A DNA stretch of 64,000 bases from Gemmata palustris (GTDB taxonomy: Bacteria > Planctomycetota > Planctomycetia > Gemmatales > Gemmataceae), in assembly GCF_017939745.1 (NCBI RefSeq), contig NZ_JAGKQQ010000001.1, forward strand, positions 1,922,001-1,986,000, given 5' to 3'. The notes under the pieces are model-generated. The model was not told the DNA's origin. It made no database searches and was given only the letters and a program-made list of their open reading frames with translations. Positions 43,069-52,304 of the stretch are shown here, piece by piece (the stretch's first letter is position 1; each line of letters starts with the position of its first letter). The translations under genes were made by a program, and so were the position numbers.

Positions 43069-44544
43069 TCACTTCAACAAATCGGTCCGCAGTTTCACGG
43101 CCGGGTCGCCGAGGATAACGTAATTCTGCGCGTCGTTTCGTTCGACCCAGGTCGCGGCGATTTCTTGAGGAGAGAGTTTCGGTTCTTTGCTCGATTCGTC
43201 CAGCGCGCCCGCCAGGGCCGTCGAAAGCACCGCGTAGCGCTCGCTGAAGTTCTTCGTCGCGTGCCCGACCGGTTCGCCGGACATGATGCGGGCGAGAAAA
43301 TCGCGAAACTGCCCGATCTGCGTTCCGGCCCCGGTCGGGCGGATCGAATACCCCCACGCGCGCTCAACGTGCCCGAGTACGGCGAGTGCCGCGCCGTTGG
43401 GGTGCGACAGTAACCGTTGCGGGAGCGCGGCGACGAACGGCGCCGAGGCGATGTCCACCGGTCCGCGCCCGCGGTCGGTGAGAAACGCATCGGTCGCGGG
43501 CGTGCCGGCGCCGTAGCACGCGAACAGGAACGCGACGATTCCGCCCACGTTCGCACCGTCTTCGATTTCGGCCGCGGTCAGGTAATGCGCCGGCGTCACC
43601 TGCCCGAACCCGGCCCAATCTTGTGCGAGCAGCGCGCCCTGCGCCGGCCGCTGGCGCGGGTCGTCCTTCGGCCACCCCATCCCGTGCGACGCGGTGAACA
43701 GCACCGCGGGCGGCGCGGTCCCGGTCGTCGGGTGCAACGTCTCGAGCAGTTTCGCCTTCGTCGCGTCTGCGGCGCGGAAGCACCTCGAGCGGAACCCTTT
43801 CTCGGTGGCGACCGGCGCCTCCGCGGGCTGGTCGCCCGCGGCCGGCACGCCGTCCATCAGTGGACGGATGAGCGAATCGGCGCTCATTTGCGTGGAGCGG
43901 TCCGCGGCGTGTCGCGGACCCCAATAAGTGACTTCCTTCGCGTTCTTGACGCTCGAAGCCGTTTCATACGCTGCGACACTCTCCGCGTACCGTCGGTACT
44001 GCTCCGGGGCATCGAAGCAGAGGCGCCCGACCGCGTACTCGACGTCGAGCAGGTACTGGAAGTCGAACGGGATCTCGGCCGGCCCGCCGACGAGCGTGAC
44101 GTAGTACGGGACTTTCGTCGGCGCGACCGTGCCCGGCGCCACGCCGTGGCGCGCGAGCCACTTCTTCATCGTTTCGCCGGGCCGGTACTCGAGCACCTTA
44201 CACCGGTCGGGCGGAACAACAGACTTGCGGCGGTCGATGAGCGGTTGAACCGCGGCTCTGAGTTCCGGTGGGGCGCCCGCGGGGAGCACAATCGCCCACC
44301 CGGCGCGCGCCGGGTTGACCGGATCGACGTCCATCGGGAGGCCGAGTTTCGGTCGTTTGAAGACGCTCGCGATGGCTCTGAGCCACGTCGTGAGGGCACT
44401 TTCCGCGGGGCGCCCGCTCGCGATGTTGACGGCCTGAGCCGGCGTGATCGGCGACACGAGGTACTCGCCCGTCGCACCGTTGATGCCGTTGAGGACGATA
44501 TCGTCTTCGTTCACGGAAGGTGTCTTCCAGTCTGGCGCGCTCAT
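43069..44544 (-). CDS. caspase-fold cysteine protease, C25 (gingipain)-like
   Basis: A 491-residue protein without signal peptide. The core shows VLFTASHGMGW (His287) and GIVAFLFACYGAG (Cys343), the His-Cys dyad at the ends of adjacent strands as in C25/caspase-like peptidases. The C-terminal NYVILGDPAVKLR is a typical gingipain-family closing block. About 280 residues precede the core and may carry substrate or partner binding. The open frame reaches 44658; the ATG at 44544 is chosen because upstream residues overlap the lipoxygenase gene. It lies 66 bases before the CHAT-STAND gene and 88 bases after the lipoxygenase, in the same direction. Confidence 0.8.
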   Translation of the reverse strand: MSAPDWKTPSVNEDDIVLNGINGATGEYLVSPITPAQAVNIASGRPAESALTTWLRAIASVFKRPKLGLPMDVDPVNPARAGWAIVLPAGAPPELRAAVQPLIDRRKSVVPPDRCKVLEYRPGETMKKWLARHGVAPGTVAPTKVPYYVTLVGGPAEIPFDFQYLLDVEYAVGRLCFDAPEQYRRYAESVAAYETASSVKNAKEVTYWGPRHAADRSTQMSADSLIRPLMDGVPAAGDQPAEAPVATEKGFRSRCFRAADATKAKLLETLHPTTGTAPPAVLFTASHGMGWPKDDPRQRPAQGALLAQDWAGFGQVTPAHYLTAAEIEDGANVGGIVAFLFACYGAGTPATDAFLTDRGRGPVDIASAPFVAALPQRLLSHPNGAALAVLGHVERAWGYSIRPTGAGTQIGQFRDFLARIMSGEPVGHATKNFSERYAVLSTALAGALDESSKEPKLSPQEIAATWVERNDAQNYVILGDPAVKLRTDLLK

Positions 44545-44632
44545 GGAACGAGGGCGCTTCACGGGTGGTAAATTGACCGCGGCTACCCCATCGGCTGAGA
44601 GCGCGCGACCCACGGCTACCGCACCGAGGAAT

Positions 44633-46369
44633 TTAAATGTTGATGCTCTGCGGGACACCCGATGGCAGCATAAACGGGTACGGCCGGCGGTGCCGATTTC
44701 GTTCCGTGATAGTGGCCTCGATCTCGTCCATCTTCGCGGCGAAGCGCGCCGCCAATTCGTTAATGCGTGGTTCGCCGAAGTACCCCGGCTCGTAGTGCCC
44801 CAACCGCGTGTAGTGCGCCGTTCCGAGCATAAAGCCGGTGTTCATCTGGAGCGCGGCCTGGTCCCGGGGTGGCAGCATCGCCATGTAGTCGGCTTCTGTA
44901 GCACCGGTCTTGCTCGTGGGCGCGGGGGCGTAACCCGCGAGCGGCATCGCGGGGGCGTAACTCATGATGTCGTATTGCGGGAAGTTCACCGCCGCGTGCT
45001 GCGCGCTCGCGGTGAAAATCACAAGCGCGGTCACGTCGACCAGTTCCGCGAAGGTGCGGGCCGGTTCGATCCCGTTGATGCGCCCGCCGGTCTTCGCGGA
45101 CGCCTCCGTGAGCCACGCCGCGACTTCGATGTCCGCCGCGACTTCGGCATCGGACCGGTAGAAGCACCGCAGATACGTCGCGACCCACTCGCGAACGGCC
45201 TCCCAGTGCAGGAGGGCGTCGTCGCGGTAAGAGTAACTCGGCAAGGTGGCCGTGTTATCGACCCCGCGGCGCCGGAACGACGCCGGTGGCAGCAGATCCA
45301 TGAACGCATGGCCCTGCACCCCCCATGCACTAAGCCCCAGCGCCGCGGAGATCTTCGCGCCGAGGAGCCGGTCTATGACGCCGTCGGGCGAAATCAGTTT
45401 GAGGCGCGCGAGGTGGTTGATCGCGAGCGTGCCGCCGAAGTGCGGTTGGAGCAGCACATTGAGCGGGTGATTCGGACCGAACTGCCGGTGCGCCGCGACC
45501 ACAAACGGCTCGACCGTCAGGTGCGTGCGCCCGAGGTGCGTGATCGCCTCGTGGTAGTTCCCGTCGGCGATTTCCACGATCGTCTTGGCGATCCGCCAGT
45601 TGTAGCCGTCGTCCGGCGTGAAGATCGGGTTTTCCGGCCCCGGTCGCTGCTTGCACTGGATCGCGACCGGGACCAGTTTTCGCGTGTCCGTGTTCACCGC
45701 GAACAGCGCGAGTGGGGCGTAGAGGTACTTCGGCAGCCCACACGGGCTCACCCCAGTTTCGACCCCGTCAAGTTTCTGGTAGTCCACCAGAAACAGCCGC
45801 CCATCCGCCCCGGCCGCCGCGAGGGCGTCGCCGGGCAGCGCCACCTGAAAGTGCGCGTCCGTGACCGGGAACCGATCGTCCGGTTTGTCGATCCGGTGAA
45901 TCATCACCGGGTTCGGCCCGGCGAGCCGCAACTCCGCGAACGTGCTGTCGAATTCAAAGTCCTTCGCGATCGGCGGCAGCCCGATGACGTGGAAGAGCGC
46001 GTTGTAGTCGTCGATCGTTTGCAACCGACGGGCGTCCGCCGCCGCCCCGATCACGGCACCCACCGCGGCGCCGACGGCGCGAACGGCGGTCGACCCGGCG
46101 AGCACCATGTCGGTGATCGGGGTGTCCATCACGCGCAGGCGCCGGCGCAGCGCGGAATCCGCGTCGGCCTGGTTCGCCACGTTCGTCATGATCTTGCCGA
46201 GAACGAGCGTGGTGAAGTCGATGGGGAACCGGTCGCGGCTGGGCACTTCCCCGACGAACGCGAGCGGCGAAACGTAGTCGTGGTTGTATGTGTACTCACG
46301 CAGTTTCGCGGTCCGCCCCGCGGCACGGGTTTCCGGGTCCGGATCGAACGCGGGTAGAAATGCACTCAT
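44633..46369 (-). CDS. lipoxygenase (iron-dependent, PLAT-less)
   Basis: A 578-residue lipoxygenase catalytic domain. All five iron ligands are visible: His278 and His283 in HEAITHLGRTH, His458 and Asn462 in FTASAQHAAVNFPQYD, and the C-terminal Ile578 (PQSINI). Further family blocks are NWRIAKTIVEIADGNYH, PHFGGTLAINHLARLKLISP, SYSYRDDALLHWEAV and FGEPRINELAARF. Lipoxygenases add oxygen to polyunsaturated fatty acids to give hydroperoxides. There is no N-terminal PLAT domain and no signal peptide, so it should act in the cytoplasm or at the inner membrane. The ATG at 46369 starts MSAFLPAFDPDP; an upstream frame to 46447 looks non-coding. It is first in a three-gene run with two caspase-fold proteases. 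Confidence 0.95.
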   Translation of the reverse strand: MSAFLPAFDPDPETRAAGRTAKLREYTYNHDYVSPLAFVGEVPSRDRFPIDFTTLVLGKIMTNVANQADADSALRRRLRVMDTPITDMVLAGSTAVRAVGAAVGAVIGAAADARRLQTIDDYNALFHVIGLPPIAKDFEFDSTFAELRLAGPNPVMIHRIDKPDDRFPVTDAHFQVALPGDALAAAGADGRLFLVDYQKLDGVETGVSPCGLPKYLYAPLALFAVNTDTRKLVPVAIQCKQRPGPENPIFTPDDGYNWRIAKTIVEIADGNYHEAITHLGRTHLTVEPFVVAAHRQFGPNHPLNVLLQPHFGGTLAINHLARLKLISPDGVIDRLLGAKISAALGLSAWGVQGHAFMDLLPPASFRRRGVDNTATLPSYSYRDDALLHWEAVREWVATYLRCFYRSDAEVAADIEVAAWLTEASAKTGGRINGIEPARTFAELVDVTALVIFTASAQHAAVNFPQYDIMSYAPAMPLAGYAPAPTSKTGATEADYMAMLPPRDQAALQMNTGFMLGTAHYTRLGHYEPGYFGEPRINELAARFAAKMDEIEATITERNRHRRPYPFMLPSGVPQSINI

Positions 46370-46747
46370 CGGGTGAACTACTTGGGTATCGGTCCGGGCG
46401 CTGAGCAGTTCGGACCCGAACCGAAACCGAGCGGTTCGCGCTCCCACCGATCTTGCTCTCAGCCGTTTTCGAGTCGATGCTAATGTCTGAGCTCGCTGGG
46501 TTCAAGTAAATACCGGCTACGATCGGTTCGCGTCGGTTCCTGTCAGAATTGGTCTACACGATTCGGTATCAGGGCCGCCAGCGCTCAGCTACACTAGTAG
46601 ACACGCCGAACGCTCCCACACGGTACCGGAACGATTTCGGCGAGGGTGCAAGTGCCACAAGTACGAAACGAAGGACTTCGGATCAGCTCGGAGGGCCGTG
46701 GCCCCGTAGCGGATCGATCGGCACCTGTCCTTCAAGGGGGACCGCAG
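46370..46747. other. divergent intergenic region
   Basis: This separates the lipoxygenase operon from the DUF1559 gene, and no gene is seen. It is comparatively AT-rich around 46470-46600 and should carry promoters for both directions. No clear operator palindrome was found by eye. Confidence 0.4.
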
Positions 46748-47578
46748 ATGCGCCGAACGGCCCTCACCCTCATCGAACTGCTCGTTGTCATCGCTATCGT
46801 TGCGGTTCTGATCGGGCTCTTGCTGCCCGCGGTGCAGAAGGTCCGAGAGGCCGCGGCCCGGATCAAGTGCGCCAACAACCTCAAGCAGATCGGGTTGGCG
46901 CTGCACAGCCACCACGACGCGGTGGGCTACTTCCCGACCGGCGGGACGTCATTCGCCCCGCCCCCGACCTACGTCAACGGGGTTCCCGCGGCCCCGCCCG
47001 CACAGAACGCGGGGTGGGCGTTCCAGCTCCTGCCGTTCATCGAGCAAGACGCGCTGCACCGGAGCCCGGCCGCCGTGCTGACTACCCCGGTCCCGCTTTA
47101 CTTCTGCCCGGCCCGCCGCGGGCCGACGGTCGTAGCCCAGTCGTTCGGGCCGCGCGCGGGGGGCGACTACGCCGCCGCAACGGGCACCGGGGGCACGGCC
47201 GGAGAAACCGGCCCGTACTTCGGGGTGATCGTGCGGAACCCGTTGCGCACCACAACCGCGAGCGTCACGGACGGGCTGAGCACCACCCTGGTCGTCAGCG
47301 AGAAGCGGCTCCACCCGGACCGGTACGCCACGGGCGACTGGTGCGACGACCAGGGGTTCACGGACGGCTGGGACAACGACATCATCGCCATCACCTCCCG
47401 CCCGTTCGGGCGCGACGAGCGCAAGGAAATGGACTACGAGTTCGGCTCCGCGCACCCGTCCGGCGCGAACACGGTGTTCGGCGACGGGAGCGTCCGGCAC
47501 CTGCGGTACGGGCTGGCCCCGGGCACGCTCGACGCACTGGGCGACCGGCGCGACGAGCAGGTCGTCCCCCCGGAGTGA
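46748..47578 (+). CDS. DUF1559 type IV pilin-like protein
   Basis: A 276-residue protein with a prepilin-type N-terminus ([20 protein letters not shown]), then [20 protein letters not shown], and a C-terminal [15 protein letters not shown] box, the DUF1559 signature. It is shorter than the copy at 14.5 kb. Exported and probably processed by prepilin peptidase. The ATG at 46748 has GGGG about 10 bases upstream; the frame is open to 46646 without a start signal. Confidence 0.9.
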   Translation: MRRTALTLIELLVVIAIVAVLIGLLLPAVQKVREAAARIKCANNLKQIGLALHSHHDAVGYFPTGGTSFAPPPTYVNGVPAAPPAQNAGWAFQLLPFIEQDALHRSPAAVLTTPVPLYFCPARRGPTVVAQSFGPRAGGDYAAATGTGGTAGETGPYFGVIVRNPLRTTTASVTDGLSTTLVVSEKRLHPDRYATGDWCDDQGFTDGWDNDIIAITSRPFGRDERKEMDYEFGSAHPSGANTVFGDGSVRHLRYGLAPGTLDALGDRRDEQVVPPE

Positions 47579-47794
47579 TACCGAACGCCCCGGCGCAGCG
47601 CCTGAACCCGGCCCCCGGCGCACGCGCTCACGTTTGAGGCACGCGGACCCACGCGCTTCACTTCGATACCCTCTGCCCCGAACACCACACCGAAGCTCGT
47701 CGCGTGTTCGGTATGTGGCCACCGGGTCCGGTCGTTCCAATATCATGAACCACCCCGGTATCGTCTGTCCCCCCGACCCATTTCCAAGGTCGCA

Positions 47795-50700
47795 ATGCAC
47801 CCCTCCCGCATCGCCGCGCTGTTCGCGTTCTTCGCCCTCGTTTCCGCGGGCTCGGCCGTTGATCCCGCCGCGGGTCCGAAAGCGGCCACGGAACCCGACC
47901 TGCCCGACGGCACCGATGCCGCCCGCAAGCAGATCGCGACGTTCAAAGTCCCGGCCGGGTTGAAAGTCGAGCTGTTCGCCGCGGAACCGATGCTCGCGAG
48001 CCCGGTCGCCATCGGCCTCGACGAGAAGAATCGCGTGTTCGTTGCCGAGGAGTACCGCTTCAACCGGGGTACCGAAGAGAACCGCAGCCGCAGCTTCCTC
48101 CTCGACGACGACCTGCAGATCCGCACCCCCGAAGAGCGCCTTGCGATGTACCGCAAGCACGCCAACAAGTTCGACGGCGGCATGGACTGGTTCACCAAGC
48201 ACAGTGACCAGGTCCGCCTCCTCGAGGACACTAAGGGCACGGGCCGGGCCGACAAGAGCACGGTCTTCGCGGGCGGCTTCAACGCCCCCCTCGACGGCCT
48301 CGCGGCCGGGGTCATGGCCACTAACGGCGACGTCTATTTCACCTGCATTCCGAACCTGTGGAAGCTCAAGGACACCAGGGGCGAGGGCAAGGCCGACGTG
48401 CGCGAGGCGCTGCTCACCGGGTTCGGCGTGAACTGTGCGTTCCTCGGTCACGACCTGCACGGCCTCGCCTGGGGGCCTGACGGGAAACTCTATTTCAGCG
48501 TCGGCGACCGCGGCTTCCACGTCACCAGCAAAGAGGGCGCCACGCACAGCGGGCCGCGAACGGGTGCGGTGTTCCGCTGTAACCCGGACGGCACCGAGTT
48601 CGAGGTCGTTCACCGCGGCTTGCGGAACCCGCAGGAGCTCGCGTTCGACCAGTACGGCAACCTGTTCGCCGACGACAACAACTGCGACAAGGGCGACCAC
48701 GCCCGCCTCGTGTACGTGGTCGAGGACGGCAACAGTGGCTGGAACATGCCGTACCAAACGATCCCGGGGCCGTACACCACCGGACCGTGGTTCGCGGAAC
48801 GGCTCTGGCACCTGCCGCACAGCGGGCAACCCGCGTACATCGTGCCCCCTGTCGGCAAAATCGGCACCGGGCCGAGCGGGTTCCTGTTCACGAGCGGAAC
48901 GAGTCTGCCGGACCGCTACAAGAACAGCTTCGTGATGTGCAATTACACCAGCGGTCCCGACGCCGGGTTGGAAGCGTTCCGAGTGAAGGCGAAGGGGGCC
49001 GGCTTCGAGATCGAGGACTACCACGACTTCTTCAAACCGATCAAGGCGACCGACGCCGAGTTCGGCTACGACGGCAAGCTGTACGTCGCGGATTTCGTGA
49101 ACCTCGATTGGGGCGGCAAGAGCCTCGGCGGTCGCATCTACACGGTGTTCGACCCCGCGAAGCTCGACGCCCCCGTCGTGAAAGACACGAAGAAATTGTT
49201 TGCCGAGGGCTTCGACAAGCGGAGCGCCGACGAACTCACAAAGTTGCTGGGGCACGCCGACCAGCGCGTGCGCCAGCGGGTGCAGTTCGCGCTCGTGGAG
49301 CGAGCCGGACGAACGCCCGCGATCTGCGCGACGCTGGAAAAGGTCGCCGCGAAGAACGAGAGCCAGTTCGCGCGAATCCACGCGCTGTGGGCGCTCGGGC
49401 AGCTCGCGCGCAAGAACCCTGTTGCGGTCGGTCCGATCACGGCCCGGCTCACCGACGCTGACGATGAAGTCCGCGCTCAGGCCGCGAAGTTGGTCGGTGA
49501 CGTCGGAACCGGCGCGGCCGCGGCCACACTCGTCGAGCGCCTCACCGATGCGAACCCGCGGGTGCGGTTCTTCGCGGCACAGTCGCTCGGCAAGTTGAAA
49601 CACAAGCCGGCCGTCGGCCCCCTGTTCGACGTGCTGAAAGCGAACAAGGACGAAGACACCTTCATCCGCCACGCCTGCGTCGCGGCCCTGACCCGCATCG
49701 CGGACGCCGATTCCGTTGCGGCCCGGTCCGGCGATCCGAGCGCGGCCGTGCGCATGGCCGTCGTGCTGGTTCAGCGCAAGCTCGCCGACAAGCGGGTCGC
49801 GAACCTCTTGGCCGACGCCGACCCGCTGGTGCGCACCGAAGCCGCACGCGCGATTCACGACCTCCCGATGGACGACCTGCTGCCCCCGCTGGCGGCACAA
49901 CTCGCGAAACTGGTAGCTTCGCCGATCGCGGATAGCGACGCGCTCGCGCGTCGCGCGATCAACGCGAACTACCGGCTCGGTGGAACCGAACACGCGCGGG
50001 TCGTTCTCGCGGCCGTGACCTGCCCGACGCTCTCGACGGCGGTCCGGGCCGAAGCCCTCGCGGCCCTGAAAGACTGGTCGAACCCGCCCCCGCGCGACCG
50101 CGTCACCGGCTTCTGGCGGACCGAGAAGACGCGCGACGCGGCGATCGTTCGCGGCGTCGTCGAGAGCGGACTCGAAGCGCTCCTCGCCGGCACGACCGGT
50201 CGGCTCCAAACGGACGCGGTCGGGTTGGTCGTCGCGGTCGGGGCGCGGGCCGATGAAGCCCGGTTCGCTTCACTCGCGGGCGACCCCAAGGCCGATCCGA
50301 ACTTGCGCGTCGCGGCGGTACGGTTCTTCGCAGGTCACAAGTCGAAGCAGGCGGACGCGGTACTCACGGCCGCGCTGAAAAGCAACGCGCCGCTGGTGCG
50401 GGCCGAGGCGCGCGAACTCGTCGCGAAATCCGATCCGGCCCGCGGGGTGCCGCTGCTCGACGAAGTGCTCGCCGATGAAGCTGCTTCGACGCGCGAACGG
50501 CAGCAGGCACTCGCCGCGGTCGCCACATTGAAGACCCCGGCCGCGGAACGAGTCCTCGACGCCTGGACGTACCGCCTTGCGGCCGGTGAGGTGCCGGCCG
50601 ATCTGCAAGTTGATATGCTCGACGCGCTGAAGTCGGCCCCGTCGCCGCTACGGGATCGGTTGCGGTTGAAGTTCGAGTCCGCGTTGCCACAGGATCCCGT

Positions 50701-51151
50701 TGGCAAGTTCAAGGTGAGCCTGACGGGGGGCGACGCCGACGCGGGGCGCGACGTGTTCTTCAACCATACGGCGGCCCAGTGCGTGCGGTGCCACACGATC
50801 AACGGGTCCGGTGGCACGGCCGGCCCGGACCTGACGAAAGTGGTGGCACGCACCCCGGTCAAGACGCGCGAGCACTTACTGGAATCGCTGGTGCTCCCGA
50901 GCGCGAAAATCGCGACCGGGTTCGGCACGGTCACGCTCGCGCTGGCGGACGGGCGCACGATCGGCGGTACGCTGTTGTCGGAAGAGAAGGGCGCGCTCGT
51001 CGTGCAAACGCCGGACGGCAAGAAAGTGACCGTGCAAGCCGACGAGATCGAGCGGCGCTCCACGTCGCTCTCGCCGATGCCGGCGGTCGATCGCACGCTG
51101 ACGACCCGCGAGATGCGTGACCTGATCGAGTTCCTGATGACACTGAAGTAG
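47795..51151 (+). CDS. PVC-type haem-binding protein: beta-propeller, HEAT repeats and cytochrome c domain
   Basis: A 1118-residue exported protein. After a signal peptide comes the PVC dehydrogenase-like propeller (FKVPAGLKVELFAAEPMLAS, HGLAWGPDGKLYFSVGDRGF, LRNPQELAFDQYGNLFADDN), then HEAT repeats (about 475-900), then a cytochrome c domain with CVRCH in AAQCVRCHTINGSGG and a C-terminal Ig-like tail (LADGRTIGGTLLSEEKGALV). Such proteins are a hallmark of Planctomycetes and Verrucomicrobia and may oxidise sugars in the periplasm, though activity is unproven. AAGGT precedes the ATG. Confidence 0.93.
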   Translation: MHPSRIAALFAFFALVSAGSAVDPAAGPKAATEPDLPDGTDAARKQIATFKVPAGLKVELFAAEPMLASPVAIGLDEKNRVFVAEEYRFNRGTEENRSRSFLLDDDLQIRTPEERLAMYRKHANKFDGGMDWFTKHSDQVRLLEDTKGTGRADKSTVFAGGFNAPLDGLAAGVMATNGDVYFTCIPNLWKLKDTRGEGKADVREALLTGFGVNCAFLGHDLHGLAWGPDGKLYFSVGDRGFHVTSKEGATHSGPRTGAVFRCNPDGTEFEVVHRGLRNPQELAFDQYGNLFADDNNCDKGDHARLVYVVEDGNSGWNMPYQTIPGPYTTGPWFAERLWHLPHSGQPAYIVPPVGKIGTGPSGFLFTSGTSLPDRYKNSFVMCNYTSGPDAGLEAFRVKAKGAGFEIEDYHDFFKPIKATDAEFGYDGKLYVADFVNLDWGGKSLGGRIYTVFDPAKLDAPVVKDTKKLFAEGFDKRSADELTKLLGHADQRVRQRVQFALVERAGRTPAICATLEKVAAKNESQFARIHALWALGQLARKNPVAVGPITARLTDADDEVRAQAAKLVGDVGTGAAAATLVERLTDANPRVRFFAAQSLGKLKHKPAVGPLFDVLKANKDEDTFIRHACVAALTRIADADSVAARSGDPSAAVRMAVVLVQRKLADKRVANLLADADPLVRTEAARAIHDLPMDDLLPPLAAQLAKLVASPIADSDALARRAINANYRLGGTEHARVVLAAVTCPTLSTAVRAEALAALKDWSNPPPRDRVTGFWRTEKTRDAAIVRGVVESGLEALLAGTTGRLQTDAVGLVVAVGARADEARFASLAGDPKADPNLRVAAVRFFAGHKSKQADAVLTAALKSNAPLVRAEARELVAKSDPARGVPLLDEVLADEAASTRERQQALAAVATLKTPAAERVLDAWTYRLAAGEVPADLQVDMLDALKSAPSPLRDRLRLKFESALPQDPVGKFKVSLTGGDADAGRDVFFNHTAAQCVRCHTINGSGGTAGPDLTKVVARTPVKTREHLLESLVLPSAKIATGFGTVTLALADGRTIGGTLLSEEKGALVVQTPDGKKVTVQADEIERRSTSLSPMPAVDRTLTTREMRDLIEFLMTLK

Positions 51152-51189
51152 CCGTCGCCGACGACGAACGGGACTTGGTCCGGCGCGGT

Positions 51190-51216
51190 CCCGCGTGTGA
51201 CGAGGCGGGCTTTTTT
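51190..51216 (+). terminator. possible intrinsic terminator after the PVC gene
   Basis: A 5-bp CCCGC/GCGGG stem (51190-51194 with 51205-51209) is followed by C and six T (51211-51216). It lies 38 bases after the stop codon. The short stem makes it moderate. Confidence 0.45.
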
Positions 51217-51217
51217 C

Positions 51218-51996
51218 GGTAGTGACCCACGAGTCGGGATTGCCATAAGGTGTTGGGATGCCGAACGCAACTCGCCCTCGGGCACCGATTCCGCCGTGCC
51301 CCCGATGCGGGGCGACCCATGTGGTCCGCAATGGGCTCACCCACTCGGGTACGCCGGGGTTCCGGTGCCGTGGGTGCGACCGGCGATTCGTCGCCGCTCC
51401 GAAGACCGGACCGGTTCCCGACGCGACCAAGGATCTGATCCGCCGCCTGCTGGCCGAGCGGGTCGGGATCCGGGCCATCGCCCGGGTCGTCGGGGTGTCC
51501 CGGTCGTGGCTCCAGGGGTTCGTCAACGCGCTGTACCGGGAGGGCACCCCGCACGACCCCGGGTTGCCCCCAAAAAGTCCGGCCCGGTCGTAATCGAGGC
51601 CGACGAATTGTGGAGCTTCGTGGGATCCAAGGCCGACGTGCATTGGGTCTGGGTGGCCCTCGACGCGGACACCCGCGATGGTCGTGGGCGATCGGTCCGC
51701 GGGCACCGCCCGGCGCCTCTGGAGCGCGCTCCCGCGCGGGTACCGAACCGGGGTCATTGTGTTCACCGACTTCCTGGCCTCGTACCGAGCCGTGATCCCC
51801 GCTCCTCGGCACCGAGCCGCGGGCAAGGGCACCGGGTACACCGCACACATCGAGCGCTTCGGGCTTACGCTGAGATCGAGGTGCGCGCGATTCGCCCGTA
51901 AGACCCGGACGTGCTCCAAGTGCCCGAGGAATCACCTCGGCGCGCTATGGTACTTCATCCGACTGTACAGCCAATCCCGACCGTAGGACCAATACC
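51218..51996 (+). mobile_element. IS1-like insertion sequence, 779 bp, inactive
   Basis: The ends 51218-51244 and 51970-51996 are inverted repeats identical at 19 of 27 positions, both beginning GGTA and sharing GTCGGGATTG. The length matches IS1 (about 770 bp). Inside are InsA-like and InsB-like frames. No clear target duplication was found at the flanks. Confidence 0.75.
51258..51986 (+). pseudogene. IS1-family transposase (InsA/InsB) with one extra frameshift
   Basis: The first frame gives a zinc-binding InsA-type protein (PPCPRCGATHVVRNG, PGFRCRGCDRRFV, then a helix-turn-helix VGIRAIARVVGVSRSWL). A canonical slippery heptamer C CCA AAA (51569-51575) allows -1 shifting into InsB (VVIEADELWSFVGSKADVHW). 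Near 51680 a second shift of reading frame occurs without a slippery signal before VVGDRSAGTARRLWSALPRG, VIVFTDFLASYRAV and NHLGALWYFIRLY. The second shift makes the element inactive. Confidence 0.75.
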
Positions 51997-52140
51997 CGTC
52001 TTCGAGCACCGCGAGGTGTTGGTCACCGCTTGACGGGTCATCCCGTCCAGGTGTGCGCAGAGTTGCCCGATCGTCTGCCCGTTATCCGCGTGCAAACGAT
52101 CGAGTAGCAACCGGCGGCCGGGGTCGGCGGCATCGGGATG
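51997..52140 (-). pseudogene. ArsR-family regulator N-terminal remnant cut by the IS1-like element
   Basis: The minus strand encodes DAADPGRRLLLDRLHADNGQ then TIGQLCAHLDGMTRQAVT, the winged-helix N-terminus of an ArsR-type repressor. After one base shift it continues HLAVLEDG and then stops at the IS1-like terminal repeat at 51996. The remainder of the gene is not found on the other side of the element. Confidence 0.5.
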
Positions 52141-52304
52141 ACCGGTAAGGAAACACTCACCTGGAAGAAGTTCGATTGAACCCTCCCGCTTGTGGCACCG
52201 GAGATTCCAGGTGAACGCGAGCGGCGTGAGGTCGGCCCGGCGATGTGGTTGGCGAACGGCCGGCGAGAACGAACGAAGTCTTTCTGACAGGATTAACAAG
52301 ATCA

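Noticed and set aside
44444-46357. 637-codon plus-strand frame
   Set aside because: It is antisense to the lipoxygenase, whose iron ligands and C-terminal Ile are all in the minus frame.
46949-50209. 1086-codon open frame on the minus strand
   Set aside because: It lies opposite the DUF1559 and PVC-type genes, which have clear motifs and start signals. The translation is low-complexity Arg/Val/Glu-rich.
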